NCBI RefSeq assembly: GCF_014356525.2
Contig: NC_052508.1
Coordinates: 38,003,613 to 38,067,612, forward strand
Reading direction: 5' to 3'
Source: Nilaparvata lugens
Taxonomy: Eukaryota; Arthropoda; Insecta; Hemiptera; Delphacidae
DNA: 64,000 nt
Position 1 is the first letter of the stretch. Each line of letters starts with the position of its first letter. The notes beneath the pieces are model-generated. The model was not told the origin of the DNA. It saw only the letters and a list, made by a program, of their open reading frames with translations, and searched no databases. The translations under genes and the position numbers were made by a program. This document shows positions 22,263 through 33,337 of this stretch, one piece after another.

Positions 22263-22634
22263 TCAGTCGATGTCAGAAGAAGCATGTTGTTTCAAATTAG
22301 AACCAACTGTCATGTTAGGATTTGAATCACCGTCAACAAGTTTGTCACCTTTTATGTTTAATAATAAAGCCAATATAGTATCCAACTTTTCATTCAATTT
22401 AATACTATCCTGTTCAAATACACTAAGTTCCTCTGAAACTTGACTAAATTTGTAATTAAAGTCTACAAGACTACTCAAATCAATTTTACACTCACGTAGC
22501 TTTCCTAACCTAGAATTACAGGTTGTACAAAACCATCTAGAGTTATCTCCCAGCTCATCGATTTTATGAAGATCACTCGAAGAAATGCTCACACATTTTG
22601 AGTGATACCACTTATCACAAAAAACATCACACAT
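22263..22634 (-). pseudogene. LINE ORF1, PHD-finger part
   Basis: It begins with FCDKWYHSKCV and continues to WFCTTC, the second half of a PHD zinc finger (Cys, His-X2-Cys, Cys-X2-Cys). A coiled-coil-like stretch (FSQVSEELSVFEQDSIKLNE) follows. PHD fingers are known in ORF1 proteins of CR1-type LINEs. The first Cys pairs of the finger are not in this frame; they are on the opposite strand at 22665-22757. Confidence 0.75.
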
Positions 22635-22664
22635 GATAGCACTATCTTCGGTAAAAGATATTCA

Positions 22665-22757
22665 AGATGGCAGTGAACAGTGATTGCGAGACTTCATGTG
22701 GTAGTTGTTCAAAAATCGTTAAAAATAATGATAATGCTTTGGAATGTGATGGGTTTT
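22665..22757 (+). pseudogene. Inverted 5' start of the same LINE ORF1
   Basis: The plus strand reads MAVNSDCETSCGSCSKIVKN and then NALECDGF before a stop. CGSC and ECDGF are the first half of the PHD finger whose second half (FCDKWYH) starts on the minus strand at about 22634. The two halves abut head to head. Confidence 0.7.
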
Positions 22758-22784
22758 GAGCAAAATTCTAGCCGGTGAGCTCCC

Positions 22785-22853
22785 CCTGTTATCTCAGTTG
22801 TTATTGAAGATATTGACTCTTTTTTTTAAATGAAAGAGGAGGAAAAAATAAAG
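22785..22853 (-). repeat. Shared module at fold-back border (copy a)
   Basis: It reads TTATCTCAGTTGTTATTGAAG with a T-run and AAATGAAAGAGG. The inverted counterpart at 29668-29730 matches along about 70 bp. Related copies lie at 25855-25915, 26371-26430 and 28650-28700. Confidence 0.6.
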
Positions 22854-22858
22854 CGTGT

Positions 22859-23369
22859 GGCTGCACTTTAGTATATGGGCCGCGGAATCTAGCATTGAGA
22901 CCTACATGGATCGATAGAGGAGATCAAGACGAGATCAACCATGTATAACATTGTTGTCGATTTCCAAGGATTAGCTGAAAAAAACATGGTGGAAAGTTAA
23001 AAATTTTTATATCAATTTTTATTCTTTATAATTTTTTTTATGGTTACTGTACAATAAATGTTTTAAACTAGTGCAATATTATGTAAAATTTGACGAGGAA
23101 TCCAATGTAACTAATTTCAGGTTCGTAACTTCAGTAGTTTTTGAGATATTTGCAAAAAATGTGCGAAAAAGTGCAAATTTTTGGTTTAAAAGAGGTGAAC
23201 CTGTTTTCATGGTGATTGATAGGTATTTTAAACTATTGGATTTAGTAGAATGATAAATTCTGAAGAAAAAATGAACCAGTCTTTTGTTTGCCTAAACTTA
23301 AAATTGTTTGAGAAATTTGGGCAAATAAAAATATTGTAACTCCATTTTTTTATCTTCTCAAGGAGAAGA
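22859..23369 (+). repeat. Fold-back complex, left inverted arm
   Basis: It begins GGCTGCACTTTAGTATATGG and runs about 500 bp to the satellite. The reverse complement matches 25005-25748 and, best at the tip, 33345-34003, which ends ACTAAAGTGCAGCC. No protein is recognised; the 60-codon frame at 23071-23253 lies inside the arm. Confidence 0.85.
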
Positions 23370-24997
23370 TAAGGTTAGGAAAAGCTCAGGTTAGGAGATG
23401 CTAAGGTTAGGAAAAGCTTAGATTAGGGAAAGATTAGGTTAGGAGAAGCTAGGGTCAGGAAAAGCTTAGATTAGAGAAATCTTGGTTTATGAAAAAAGCT
23501 TAGGTTGAGAAAAGCTTAGATTAGGAAAAAACTAAGGCTAGGAAAAGCATAGGTTAGGAAAAAGCTAAGGTTAGGAAAAGCTTAGGTTAGGGGAAGCTGG
23601 GTCTAGGGAAAGCTTGAGTTAGGAAAAGTTTAGATTAGAAAAAGCTTAGGTTTGGAAAAGCTTAGGTTGGGGGAAGCTGGGTCTGAGAAAAGCGTGGGTT
23701 GGGGAAAGCTTGGGTTAGAAAAAATGTAGATAAGGAGAAGCTTAGGTTAGGAAAAGCTTAGGTTAGAAAAACCTTAGGTCAGGAAGAAGCTCAGGTTGGA
23801 AAAAAGCTAAGGCTGGGAAAAGCTTAGATTAGGGGGAGCTGGGTCTGAGAAAAGCTTAGGTTAGGGGAAGCTTGGGTTAGGAAAACTTAGATTAGAAAAA
23901 TATTGGGTTAGGAAAAGCTGAGGTTAGGAAAAGCTTAGGTTGGAAAAAAGCTTAGGTTAAGAAAAGCATAGGTTAGGAAAGAGCTAAGGTTAGGAAAAGC
24001 TTATGTTAGGGGAAGCTGGGTCTGGGGAAAGTTTGGGTTATGAAAAGTTCAGATTAGAAAAAGCTTAGGTTTGGAAAAGCTTGGGTTAGGGGAAGCTGGG
24101 TCTGATAAAAGCTTAGGTTGGGGAAAGCATGGGTTAGAAAAACATAGATAAGGAAAAGCTTAGGTTATGAAAAGCTCAGGTTAGAAAAAAGCTTGGGTTA
24201 GGAAAAAAGCTTAGATTAGGAAAAAACTAAGGTTAGGAATCTGAGGTTGTGAAAAGCTTAGGTTAGTGGAAGCTGGGTTTGAGGAAAACTAAGGTTAGGG
24301 AAACCTTGGGTTAGGAGAAGGTTAGATTAGAAAAAGTTTAGGTTAGGAAAAGCTTAGGTTAGAGGAGGCTGGGTCTGGGATAAACTTAGGTTGGAAAAGC
24401 TTAGATTGGAAAAAGCTTAGGTTAGGAAACTCTTAGATTGGGAAAAGTTTAGATTAGGAGAAAGCTTAGGTTAGGGAGAGATTAGATTAGGAAAATGTAA
24501 CATTAAGTAAAGCTTAGATTAGTAAAAGCTTGGGTTTGGGGAAGCTGGGTCTGAGAAATCTTAGGTTGCCGGAGCTTTGGTTAGGAAAACTTGGATTAGA
24601 AAAAGCTTAGGTTAGGAAAGGCTCACGTTAGAAAAAAAGCTTAGGTTAGGAAAAGCTTTGATTAGGAAAAATCTGAGGTTAGGAAAAGCTTAGATTAGGA
24701 AAAAGCTAAGATTGGGAAAGCTTAGGTTAGGGGAAGCTAGTTTTAAGAAAAGCCTAGGTTGGGGGAAGCTCGGGTTAGGTAAAGCTTAGGTTAGGAAAAG
24801 TTTAGGTATGAGGAGGCTGGGTCTGGGATAAACTTAGGTTAGTGAAAGTTTAGCTTGGAAAAAGCTTAGGTTAGGAAAATCTCAGGTTAGGTAAAGCTTG
24901 GATTAGGGTAAGCTTAGTTTAGGAAAAACTAGGTTTAGGAAAAGCTTGGGTTAGGAAAAGCTTGGATTGGGAAAAAGCTTAGGTTAGGAAAAGCTTG
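23370..24997 (+). repeat. TTAGG-containing satellite array 1
   Basis: About 1.6 kb of degenerate tandem repeats with a unit close to AAAAGCTTAGGTTAGG (about 16 bp). Variants include AAGCTGGGTCTGGGG and AAGCTCAGG. The unit contains TTAGG, the common insect telomere motif, plus a HindIII-like AAGCTT. The G-rich strand is plus here. Confidence 0.9.
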
Positions 24998-25004
24998 ATT
25001 CGAT

Positions 25005-25748
25005 TCAATAATTTTGACAATCTTTTAAAGCTTCTGAATTGCATTGGAAGCTGAATAAAATGTGATACTCAATATCGGTCTGCACTATGCCTATGCAAAG
25101 ATATTGTACTCTTCTAAAGCTAAAATACTACATTTTCTTGTATTTTTTTCCAAATATTCTAATAATCTATTAAAGTTTCTAACCTCAAATATATTTTAAT
25201 GAATTCCCTGCAAAAATCCCAATGAGATTTAGCCAATTTAGTAGTCACTAAAAGTAGTAAAAAAAATTAAATATGAGAATTGTAGAGTATTGAGTGTGCA
25301 ATTTTTTTTCCAAATATCTCAAACAGTTTTGAGTTTAGGCTATCAAGTGACTGAACATTTTTCCTTTAGAATATATGATTCTACTAAATCCAATAGTTCA
25401 AAATACCTATTAATCATCATGAAAACAAGTTTTAAAGCAAAAAAAATATTGCACTTTTCTGCACATTTTGTGCAATATCTCAAAAACTACTACAGTTACA
25501 GCTCTGAAATTTCATTGGATTCCTCGTCAAATTTTACATAAGATTGCACCATTTTAAAACATATTGTAGCCATAAAAAATTATAAAAAATAAAATTTGAT
25601 ATAAAAATTTTGAACTTTCGGCCATGTTTTTTCAGCTAATCCTTGGAAATCGACAACAATGTTATACATGGTTGATCTTGTCTTGACCTCCTCTATCGAT
25701 ATTATGTAGGTCGTAATGCTAGATTCCGCGGTCCATATACTAAATTGC
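25005..25748 (-). repeat. Fold-back complex, inner inverted arm
   Basis: The outer part (about 25290-25748) is the reverse complement of the left arm, including the GATTCCGCGG tip and CTCCTCTATCGAT. The tip ends ACTAAATTGCCCCC, less like the left arm than the far arm at 34003. The 25005-25290 part has its counterpart in the far arm. Confidence 0.8.
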
Positions 25749-26825
25749 CCCCAAGCATGCTAGCCTATTTTTATACAATTTAGTTCAATTTTAATATTAG
25801 AAATAGCTGTTCCAAAACGAACCTTATTTTGAAGGAAGGACAATTCTAAATATATCAGTATCTCAACTATTTTTTAAGGTATCAACTCAATTTTTTTCTG
25901 ATGAGATAAGGAAAAATAGGTGTTTCTTCTATGAATTTTATTTTGAAAGACTAATTAAAACATTAAAAAAAAGGTTTGAATTTCTGAAGTAAGACTCAAC
26001 AATGAAGAATGAGGTTATGCTAACAATGAAGAATTAACTGTGAATGATGTGTATGAAGCCAATAGAACAGCTGACTCAGATATGGCCGAATTCAAGATTT
26101 CAAAATAAGCAATTGCTCGAATGAATGTTGGCATCAATTCAACTTCTTCGAAAGTGATTGAAGAGTACCGGTAACTGCAGGCAAGCATGGACATTGAAAT
26201 ACAATATAATTGATTAATCGATGAATCAAATAGAAATTATATATTATTCTGGGGAGTTTTCATTAATTTAACATTAGAGTTTCTAAATCTGACCCTGAAA
26301 CACAACAGAAATTGGTAATTTTTGGTATATGTGACTAACTATTATATCTTACAATACTGTATTGCACAATTGTATCTCAACTATTTTTGAAGATATCATT
26401 CAATTTTTTTATCATTCAAAATTGAAGAGGAAGAAAATATAGGTGTTGGTAATTTTATCCTAAAAGACTAATTTAAACATTTAAAAAACAATTATGTTCA
26501 GGCCAATTTATGTCAGGTTCAAGTCATTCACATTTATAGTAATTAAGATGATTGAATAGAATAATTAAACATTGAGATAGGATTCAAGAGTTGAGATGAA
26601 GAGATTTTTCAAAAGGAGATAAGAACACTTGGAGTATAGGAAGAACTTTAAAGTTCAGAACTAAAAGTTGAAGAAGTGGTGAACAATGTACAAACCTTTA
26701 CTTTTGATCACATTTTCCTATGACAATGATGAATTTTAATTGAATGAACTCTTTGATCAAGTCAAATAATTACTAACCTGAACAAGTCCGACCAAAGCTT
26801 ACTGAGCCTGGGCAAAGACCAAATC
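25749..26825. other. AT-rich spacer within the fold-back complex
   Basis: It contains two copies (25855-25915, 26371-26430) of the module seen at 22785. The stretch 25770-25920 is also inverted at about 28635-28795. No gene. Confidence 0.5.
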
Positions 26826-27600
26826 TTTCCTAAACTAAGCTTTTTCTAATCTGAGATTTTTCTAACCTAAGCTTTTCCTAACCTTAGCTCCTCCTAACTT
26901 AAGTTTTTCCAAACCCAAAGCTTTTCCTAACATAAGCTCTAACTAACCAAAGCTTTCCCTAACCAAAGCTTTACCTAACCTAAGCTTTCTTTAACTTTAA
27001 CTTTTCTTAACCAAATCTTTTCCTAACCTTAGCTTCTCCTAACCTAAGTTTTTCCCAACTCAAAGCTTTTTCTAAACTAAGCTTTCACTAACCAAAGCTT
27101 TCCCTAACCAAAGCTTTTCCTAACCTAAGCTTTGCCCAACCTTAGCTTCTCCTAACCTTAGCTTCTCCCAACTGAAGCTTTTCCTAACCTAAACTTTTCC
27201 TAACCAAATCTTTCCCCAACCTAAGCTTTTTCCTAACCTAAGCTTTTCTCAACCTAAGCTTTTCCTAACCTTATCTTCTCCTTACATAAGCTTTTCCCAA
27301 CCTTAGATTCTCCTAACCTTAGCTTTTCAGAACCCAATTCTTTCCCAACCTAAGCTTCCCCTTACTTGTGCTTTTCTTAACCTAAGCATTCCCTAATTGA
27401 AGCTTCCCCTAACCAAAGCTCTTCCTAACCTAAGCTTTCCCTATCCAAAGCTTTTCCCAACCTAAGCTTTTCCTAACCTAAGATTTTCCTAACCTTATTG
27501 TTTCTAAGCTAAGTCTTCCTAACCAAATCCTTTCTATGCAAAATTTTCCCAACCTAACCTCCACTAACCAAAGTTCTCCTAACCTTACCTTTTTCAACCC
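26826..27600 (-). repeat. TTAGG-containing satellite array 2 (opposite strand)
   Basis: About 0.8 kb of CCTAACCTAAGCTTTT units, the reverse complement of array 1, with a more degraded right edge to about 27740. Confidence 0.9.
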
Positions 27601-27823
27601 AAAACTTTAAAACCCAAGTCTCTCGTTATCCCCAACTCAACAAGGCCTAACTCATACTAACAAATGCAGTTCAGCCCAACCATTAAACTTTCCTCAAACC
27701 AAGCATAGCCCAACCTAATATAAAAAAGCCTACCAGATAAAGACAGAGCAACCCTCAGGCTTGCTCAGTCTTCATCACTCAAGGTTTGATAGTCACATCA
27801 AACATTGGTAGGTAGGGTTTCAT

Positions 27824-28008
27824 CAATAGCATTAGATACATGAGAAAATGTGGTCAGCAGTAATGGTTAGCTCCATATAAAAATATTCTCAACATTTTTC
27901 AGGCGAAAACCGGCACATTTTTGATATTTTCCAGATTTCCTATCAACTTCATCAATAGCATTAATTACAGGAGAAAATGTAGTCAGCAGTAATGGTTAGC
28001 TCTTTGAT
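27824..28008 (+). repeat. Direct repeat pair of about 53 bp
   Basis: CATCAATAGCATTA followed by GAGAAAATGT and CAGCAGTAATGGTTAGCTC occurs at about 27824 and again at about 27951, spaced near 128 bp. Confidence 0.7.
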
Positions 28009-28028
28009 GGAATTAGAATAATTTTTTT

Positions 28029-28338
28029 ACAAATTTGATATATTTGAATTCTAATTCAAAATAGCTTTTTCCCATAATTGGAATTTTTTTGAAAAAATTG
28101 AAGATAATGAAAATTATAATTGGAACCGTTTTAAGAGTAAGTTAGCCTGTGGTACTTTTCAGTAAGTTGTATAATTCTGAATGATTGAATAAATAAATGA
28201 ACTTCAATTATTAATACCTAAATGAGACTTCACAAATTTAGTACCCATTGGGATTACCAATTTTTTTCAAAAAAGTATTCCAATTATGGGAAAAAATGTA
28301 GATTGAATTATAATTCAAATATATCAAATTGAAGTTTG
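28029..28338. mobile_element. Fold-back/MITE-like unit
   Basis: The arm 28029-28100 (CAAATTTGATATATTTGAAT to the A/T-rich GAAAAAATTG) is the reverse complement of 28257-28338, with a loop of about 155 bp. No coding capacity. Confidence 0.65.
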
Positions 28339-29667
28339 TAAAACAATAATAATAAAAAAACAATAAAATGGATATTGAACTCTTGAATCAATAATCGAAC
28401 AAGTTGAAATTGGAATCTTTCTTTTCGAGCAATATTAAAAACTGATGACAACTCTATTTAGCATGCTTCAAATTTGTGACCTTTAGAGAATAGAGCAGCA
28501 ACTCTATAACTCTACAACTCTATGGTGCTAGTAAAAACATGATAGGATTATAGGTTAGACAGAATTCAATATTTGCTATTAATATTAAATTTCAGCAATT
28601 AAAATTGTTATTTAGCTACCAACACATATTTTTTCTTCTCTTTTCATTGAAAAAAAATTGAGCCCAATAATATCTTCAATAATAGTTGATACAAAAAATT
28701 ATAATTTAGTATTGTCCTCCCTTCAAAATAAGGTTAGTTTTAAAACAGCTATTTCTAATATTAAAATTGAATCAAATGGTATAAAAATATTCTATAGTGA
28801 GGTCCACGTTATAATGGCAGTGTATGATTGACAATACTGTTGCTGTCCTTTTCTATCAAACAACAAAACAGATAGCACTATCTCTCTCTTGCTTTGCAAT
28901 GTTGTATATTTGCCAGAATATTTTATTGTTACTTTTGACAGTGACTGTACATACTGTACAAAAGTGAACAAACAATTCTCACCCGCCATTTTTTTCCTTC
29001 ATTCTATCAAAATACTTGAGTATACAAGTCGTATAATTGATTTAAAATGTATTTTTGAAACCATGAAATAATTTTTTAACATTACCGTATGAGAAACACA
29101 AATTAAAATACCTGAAATGACATTTTAAAAGTTGATAACTAACCATCATAGACTTCATCCATACTTCAGTTAGCCTACAAGTATAGGTTAGAGCTACTCA
29201 TACCGGTATAAATAATATTGATAAGTTATTTCAGAACTAATCCATTTAAATTACTTATTTTTAAATGGGATTTCTATTTTTCTATTATTTTTAAAAGAAA
29301 TTGGAATAGAATACCTACCAAATAACTTAATCTCTGTTGTTTTGAAATTCAGATTGTTGTATCACAGCTTTTTAAAATAGCGGCCATTCCAGGTTTGTAT
29401 AAAAATAGAAATCTGATCTCAGTTATAAAAGCAAATTTTTGAATGGAATTATGAAAAAAATATATTCTCTTGATTAATTTGGCATTAAATTGATTATTTT
29501 ATCAAGGAAGTGATAATTATTATTGGATTAAATTTAATGGGATGAATTGAGTAACAGCTTTGTCACTGTAATTTAGTAACAGTGGCAAAATGGAGAGACT
29601 TGGCAACGTTTTTCTCCTATCTTTCATCACTGCCATTATAACGTGAACCTCACTATAGCGCGCTTTA
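28339..29667. other. AT-rich spacer with repeat fragments
   Basis: It contains the inverted partner of 25770-25920 (about 28635-28795), the module copy at 28650-28700, and the CCTCACTATAG repeat at 28791-28822 and 29591-29660. Frames at 28792-29071 and 29520-29822 overlap these repeats and are not credible genes. Confidence 0.5.
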
Positions 29668-29730
29668 TTTTGACTTCCTCTTTCATTTAAAAAAAATTGA
29701 GTCGATATCTTCAATAATAACTGAGATAAC
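29668..29730 (+). repeat. Shared module (copy b), inverted partner of 22785
   Basis: TTTCATTT, an A-run, then ATATCTTCAATAATAACTGAG. It matches 22785-22853 in reverse and abuts the Gypsy LTR. Confidence 0.6.
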
Positions 29731-29926
29731 TGTAATATTTGTTGGTTTTGGTAATTAAAACACAATTTCCCATACACCATTTTATTATCGACATCATACA
29801 GAGCACAGACGTAATTACGCACAAAAATAATGCTGTCAGCTGGTAGTCAGTGCTACCAACTTATAAGTACAAAGTATCTCAACTTATAATAATTCATAAT
29901 GATATAATATAAAATAATGCATTACA
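29731..29926 (-). repeat. Gypsy 3' LTR
   Basis: In element orientation it starts TGTAATGCATTATTTTATA and ends ATATTACA, so TGTAAT and ATTACA form the terminal inverted repeat. It is preceded by the purine tract AAGGGGAGGAAAG (29927-29939 on the complementary strand), the plus-strand primer. Only one LTR is present. Confidence 0.75.
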
Positions 29927-30058
29927 CTTTCCTCCCCTTAAAAGTTTTGTCATAGCCAGTAAGTCACAATTCGGTAAGTATATTCAAATCCAGTAAGTAC
30001 ATTTTCATAATAACATTTCAAAAATACAATGGAGATATAATTATTCCAAGTTTGAAAA

Positions 30059-31316
30059 TTATAAGTCTAGAACAGTTCTTGGTTTTACAGTATGACCAGA
30101 ACGTCTCAACATTGGAATGTCAACATCATTTTTCTCAATAGGAACATCATTATTAGAAACTGCAATATTAGTATCTGGTATCAAGTTACTAGCAGAGGAT
30201 ACAGAGTCCATAACAGTTGGTTCGATTGGTATACTTGACAAAGGAGCAATAGGAATATTATCTTTACTCTTTTCCAATTCAGATACACATAAAGATGAAT
30301 GATTTTCATCCATTAAATTTCTTTCTAATAAAGGTAAAATTGATCAAGATGTCTCTTCCAAATAAATCCACTATCAGTTTCAATTTTATAAGTAACTGGA
30401 CTTATCACATTTAAAATTTTTCCTTTAATCCACTGACCTGATTTGTAATCTTTTATCATAACACTTTCCCCTTTTGAAAATTTTACATTACGTTTCCCTC
30501 TAGAAAAATGTCTTGAAGAATGATGTCAGTTTCCCTCTAGAAAAATGACATTCTAGTTGTTTATCTACATCCATAGAAGTATTTGGTCTAATTCTATCTA
30601 AACGCATATGTAATTTTCTGCCAATATGCAATTCAGCAGGTGTTCTACCAGTAGTACAATGAGGTGCATTTCTATAATAGAGTATATCCACTGATAGATT
30701 CTTTGATAGGTAAACCTGATTTTAACAGTACTTCAATACCTCTTGTAAAAGTTTTTACAGAATTTTTACAAAATACACAGTTTGTTGCAGGTTGATAAGG
30801 TGCAGTTTCCATATGAACAATACCATTATTATTCATAAAAGTTTCAAACTCTTTCGAAGTGAAAGTTGGACCATTATCTGTTACAAGTTTATAGCAAATG
30901 CCCCATCTAGCAAAATAGTCTCTAAAAGCTTGAATAGTCAATTCAGTAGTGATGTTCTTCATTTCTACAATTTCTGGCCACTTATAATTAGCATCTATAA
31001 TGACTAAATACATTTTACCAACAAATGTTCCTAAAAAATCTGCATGAATACGGTGTCCTGGGCCACTAGGCCAGTCCCAATTATGTAAAACTGCCTTTGG
31101 AGGATTACTTTTCACACTCAAACATAATATACAACTTTTACAGATCTCTTCAATATCATGATCTATTTTCAGCCACCAAACATAAGATCTTGCAATAGAT
31201 TTCATTTTTACAACACCTATATGACTACTATGTAACTCATGTAAAACATAGTTTCTAAGATTTTGTGGTACAACTACTCTATAACCCAACATAATGCAAT
31301 TTTTCTCAATATACAA
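30059..31316 (-). pseudogene. Gypsy integrase and pol C-terminus
   Basis: The H2C2 zinc-binding region is visible (ELHSSHIGVVKMKSIARS, CKSCILC). The integrase core has HADFLG (first Asp) and VTDNGPTFTS (second Asp). At the third catalytic site the text after PYQPATN reads CVFCKNSVKTF, where a Glu is expected, so the active site looks lost. The C-terminal piece NAPHCTTGRTPAELHIGRKL follows in another frame (30500-30691). A last piece with LRRSGHTVKPRTVLDL (30059-30313) resembles the usual pol tail. Two or more frameshifts are needed to join them. Confidence 0.82.
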
Positions 31317-31392
31317 TTAATCTTTTCTAGTAATATAGGGTTTTAAATATTCCACGTTTGATGGTATTTGAATCCATCCATTTGAAATCAAA

Positions 31393-32212
31393 TTATATAG
31401 TCTTTACATAATAGTCTTTTTGAGTTTGCTTAGTGACATCGATTTTATTGAATATAGATACGGTATCTTCTATCAAGTTCAGATATGTAAAACCATCAGA
31501 ATAGTTTTCATTATTAACTTTGAGTGGTAGTCTAGACAATGCGTCAGCTACACAATTTTTATATCCATTAATGAACTGGATTTCATAATCATAAGATGAT
31601 AAAAATAAACACCAACGCTGTAACCTACTAACTACCATTACAGGACCGCTTTTACAACCAAAAATAGAAGTTAGGGTTTGCAATCAGTAGCCAAAATGAA
31701 TTTACGACAGTATGAAAATTGATAGAATTTTTTTATACCAAAGATAATCGTAAGAGCTTCCTTATCTACTTGTCTATAACCAGATTCAGCTTTAGAAAGC
31801 GTTCGTGAAGCATAACCTAGAGGCTTATCCTGCATAACATTAGATAAAATACAACCTACTCCATAAGGAGATTTTATCAATAAAAAACTAATACTATCTT
31901 GAAAGAATGCACATCTCTCTTGTACTGCTAATCCAGCATCACTTAGTCTAGAAATTACTTTGTCAAGCCGTGAAAAATGTTGTTCATCATTCATTCCTGT
32001 TACAAAAATATCATCTAGGAAGCATAAAACACCATCAATACCTAGAATTAATTTTTTCATTTCTCTTTGAAACAATCCTGGAGCAGGGGAAACACCGTAT
32101 AGTAAACGGTTATATCTGAATAAACCTTTATGAGTAGAAATTGTCACAATATTTTTAGAATCTTCTTCTTACTCAACTTGTTGATGAGCTTGAGATAAGT
32201 CGATTTTTGAAT
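31393..32212 (-). pseudogene. Gypsy reverse transcriptase/RNase H remnant
   Basis: An RT palm block IDLSQAHQQVE is followed by a TAA, then HKGLFRYNRLLYGVSPAPG and the catalytic FLDDIFVTG. After FFQDSISFL the text jumps to KSPYGVGCILSN, so about 90 residues between RT thumb and RNase H are deleted. RNase H blocks KPLGYASRTLSKAE and KEALTIIFGIKKF follow. A frameshift near 31680 leads into RLQRWCLFLSSYDYEI and NCVADALSRLP. Confidence 0.85.
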
Positions 32213-32216
32213 ATTA

Positions 32217-33337
32217 GTTTTCCTAACCCAAGTTTTCCAAACCTAAGCTTTCCTCGAACTAAAACTTTTTTCCTAACTGAAGCTTTCTCTAACCTAAATT
32301 CTCCTAATCCAAGCTTTTCTTAACCTAACCTTCACCCAACCTAACCCTCCCCTAACCCAAGCTTTTCCTGACACAAGCTTTCCCTAACCTAAGCTTTTCC
32401 TAACCTGAGCTTTCCCTAACCTAGGTTTTTCCCAACCTAAACTCTAATAATCATAGATTTCCTAACCTAAGTTTCCCCTAACCTGAACTTTTCCTAACCT
32501 ATGTTTTCCTAATCAAATTTTTTCCAAACTTAAGCTTTACTCAATCTAAGCTTTCCCTAACCTAAGCTCTACCTATCCTAAGCTCTTCCTAACCAAAGTT
32601 TTTCCTAACCTAAGCTTTCCCAACCCAAGCTCAACCCTACCTAAGCTTTCCCTTACCTAGGTTTTTTCTAGCCTAAGCTTTTCCTAACCTTATCTCTCCC
32701 AACCTAAGCTTTTCCTAATCTAAGCTTTTCCAACCTAAGCTCTCTTAACCTAAGCTTTTCCTGGTCTAAGCTTTTCCTAACCTGAGCTTACCCAAACCTA
32801 AGTTTTTCCCAACTCAAACTCTAATAACCTAAGATTTCCTAACCTAAGCTCCCTCTAACCTGAACTTTTCCTACCTAAGGTTTCCTAACCAAAGTTTCTC
32901 CAAACCTAAGATTTACCCTACCTAAGCTTTTCCTAACCCAAGTTTCCCAAACCTAAGCTTTCCTCAAACTAAAACTTTTTCCCTAACCTAAGCTTTTTCT
33001 AACATAAATTCTCCTAATATAATTTTTTCCTAACCTAACCTTTACCTAACCCAAGCTTTTTCCTGACCTAAGCTTCTCCTGAACTATGCTTTTCCTAACC
33101 CAAGCTTTTCCCAACCTAAACTTTCCTAACCTAAGCATTTCCCCAAACAAAACTTTCCCTAACCTAAGTTTTCCCTAACACAAGTATTTCCTGACCTGAG
33201 CTTCTCCTAACCTAACCTTTTCCTAATTTAAGCTTTTCCTAACCTAAGATTTCTATAACCTAAGCTTTTTCCTAATCTAAGCTTTTCCTAACCTAAGCTT
33301 TCCTTAATCTAAGCTTCTCCTAACATTAGCTATCCCT
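32217..33337 (-). repeat. TTAGG-containing satellite array 3 (opposite strand)
   Basis: About 1.1 kb of CCTAACCTAAGCTTTTCC units, orientation opposite to array 1. It directly truncates the Gypsy RT at its left edge. Confidence 0.9.

Larger units (their letters stand above)
18390..22757 (-). mobile_element. CR1-like LINE with PHD-finger ORF1, inverted 5' tip
   Basis: A long, nearly complete non-LTR element on the minus strand. The 3' end at about 18390-18420 has short TGAATCTT-type repeats. ORF2 (18581-21580) and ORF1 pieces (21481-22119, 22263-22634) follow in the expected 5'-to-3' order with ORF1/ORF2 overlap. The last 100 or so bases (about 22645-22757) carry the first part of ORF1 in the opposite orientation, as expected from a twin-priming insertion. 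Confidence 0.8.
29731..32216 (-). mobile_element. Ty3/Gypsy LTR retrotransposon, 5'-truncated
   Basis: From right to left: the RT end, RNase H, integrase, pol C-terminus, polypurine tract and a 196-bp 3' LTR. Everything upstream of RT motif FSKIDLSQAH-like (gag, protease, RT N-terminus, 5' LTR) is missing, cut off at satellite array 3. Pol is broken into several frames. Confidence 0.85.

Noticed and set aside
26826..27600. CRISPR-like array
   Set aside because: Units are only about 16 bp, degenerate, without unique spacers, and the genome is eukaryotic; it is a satellite.
30117..30302. 61-codon plus-strand frame
   Set aside because: Shadow of the Gypsy pol C-terminus on the opposite strand.
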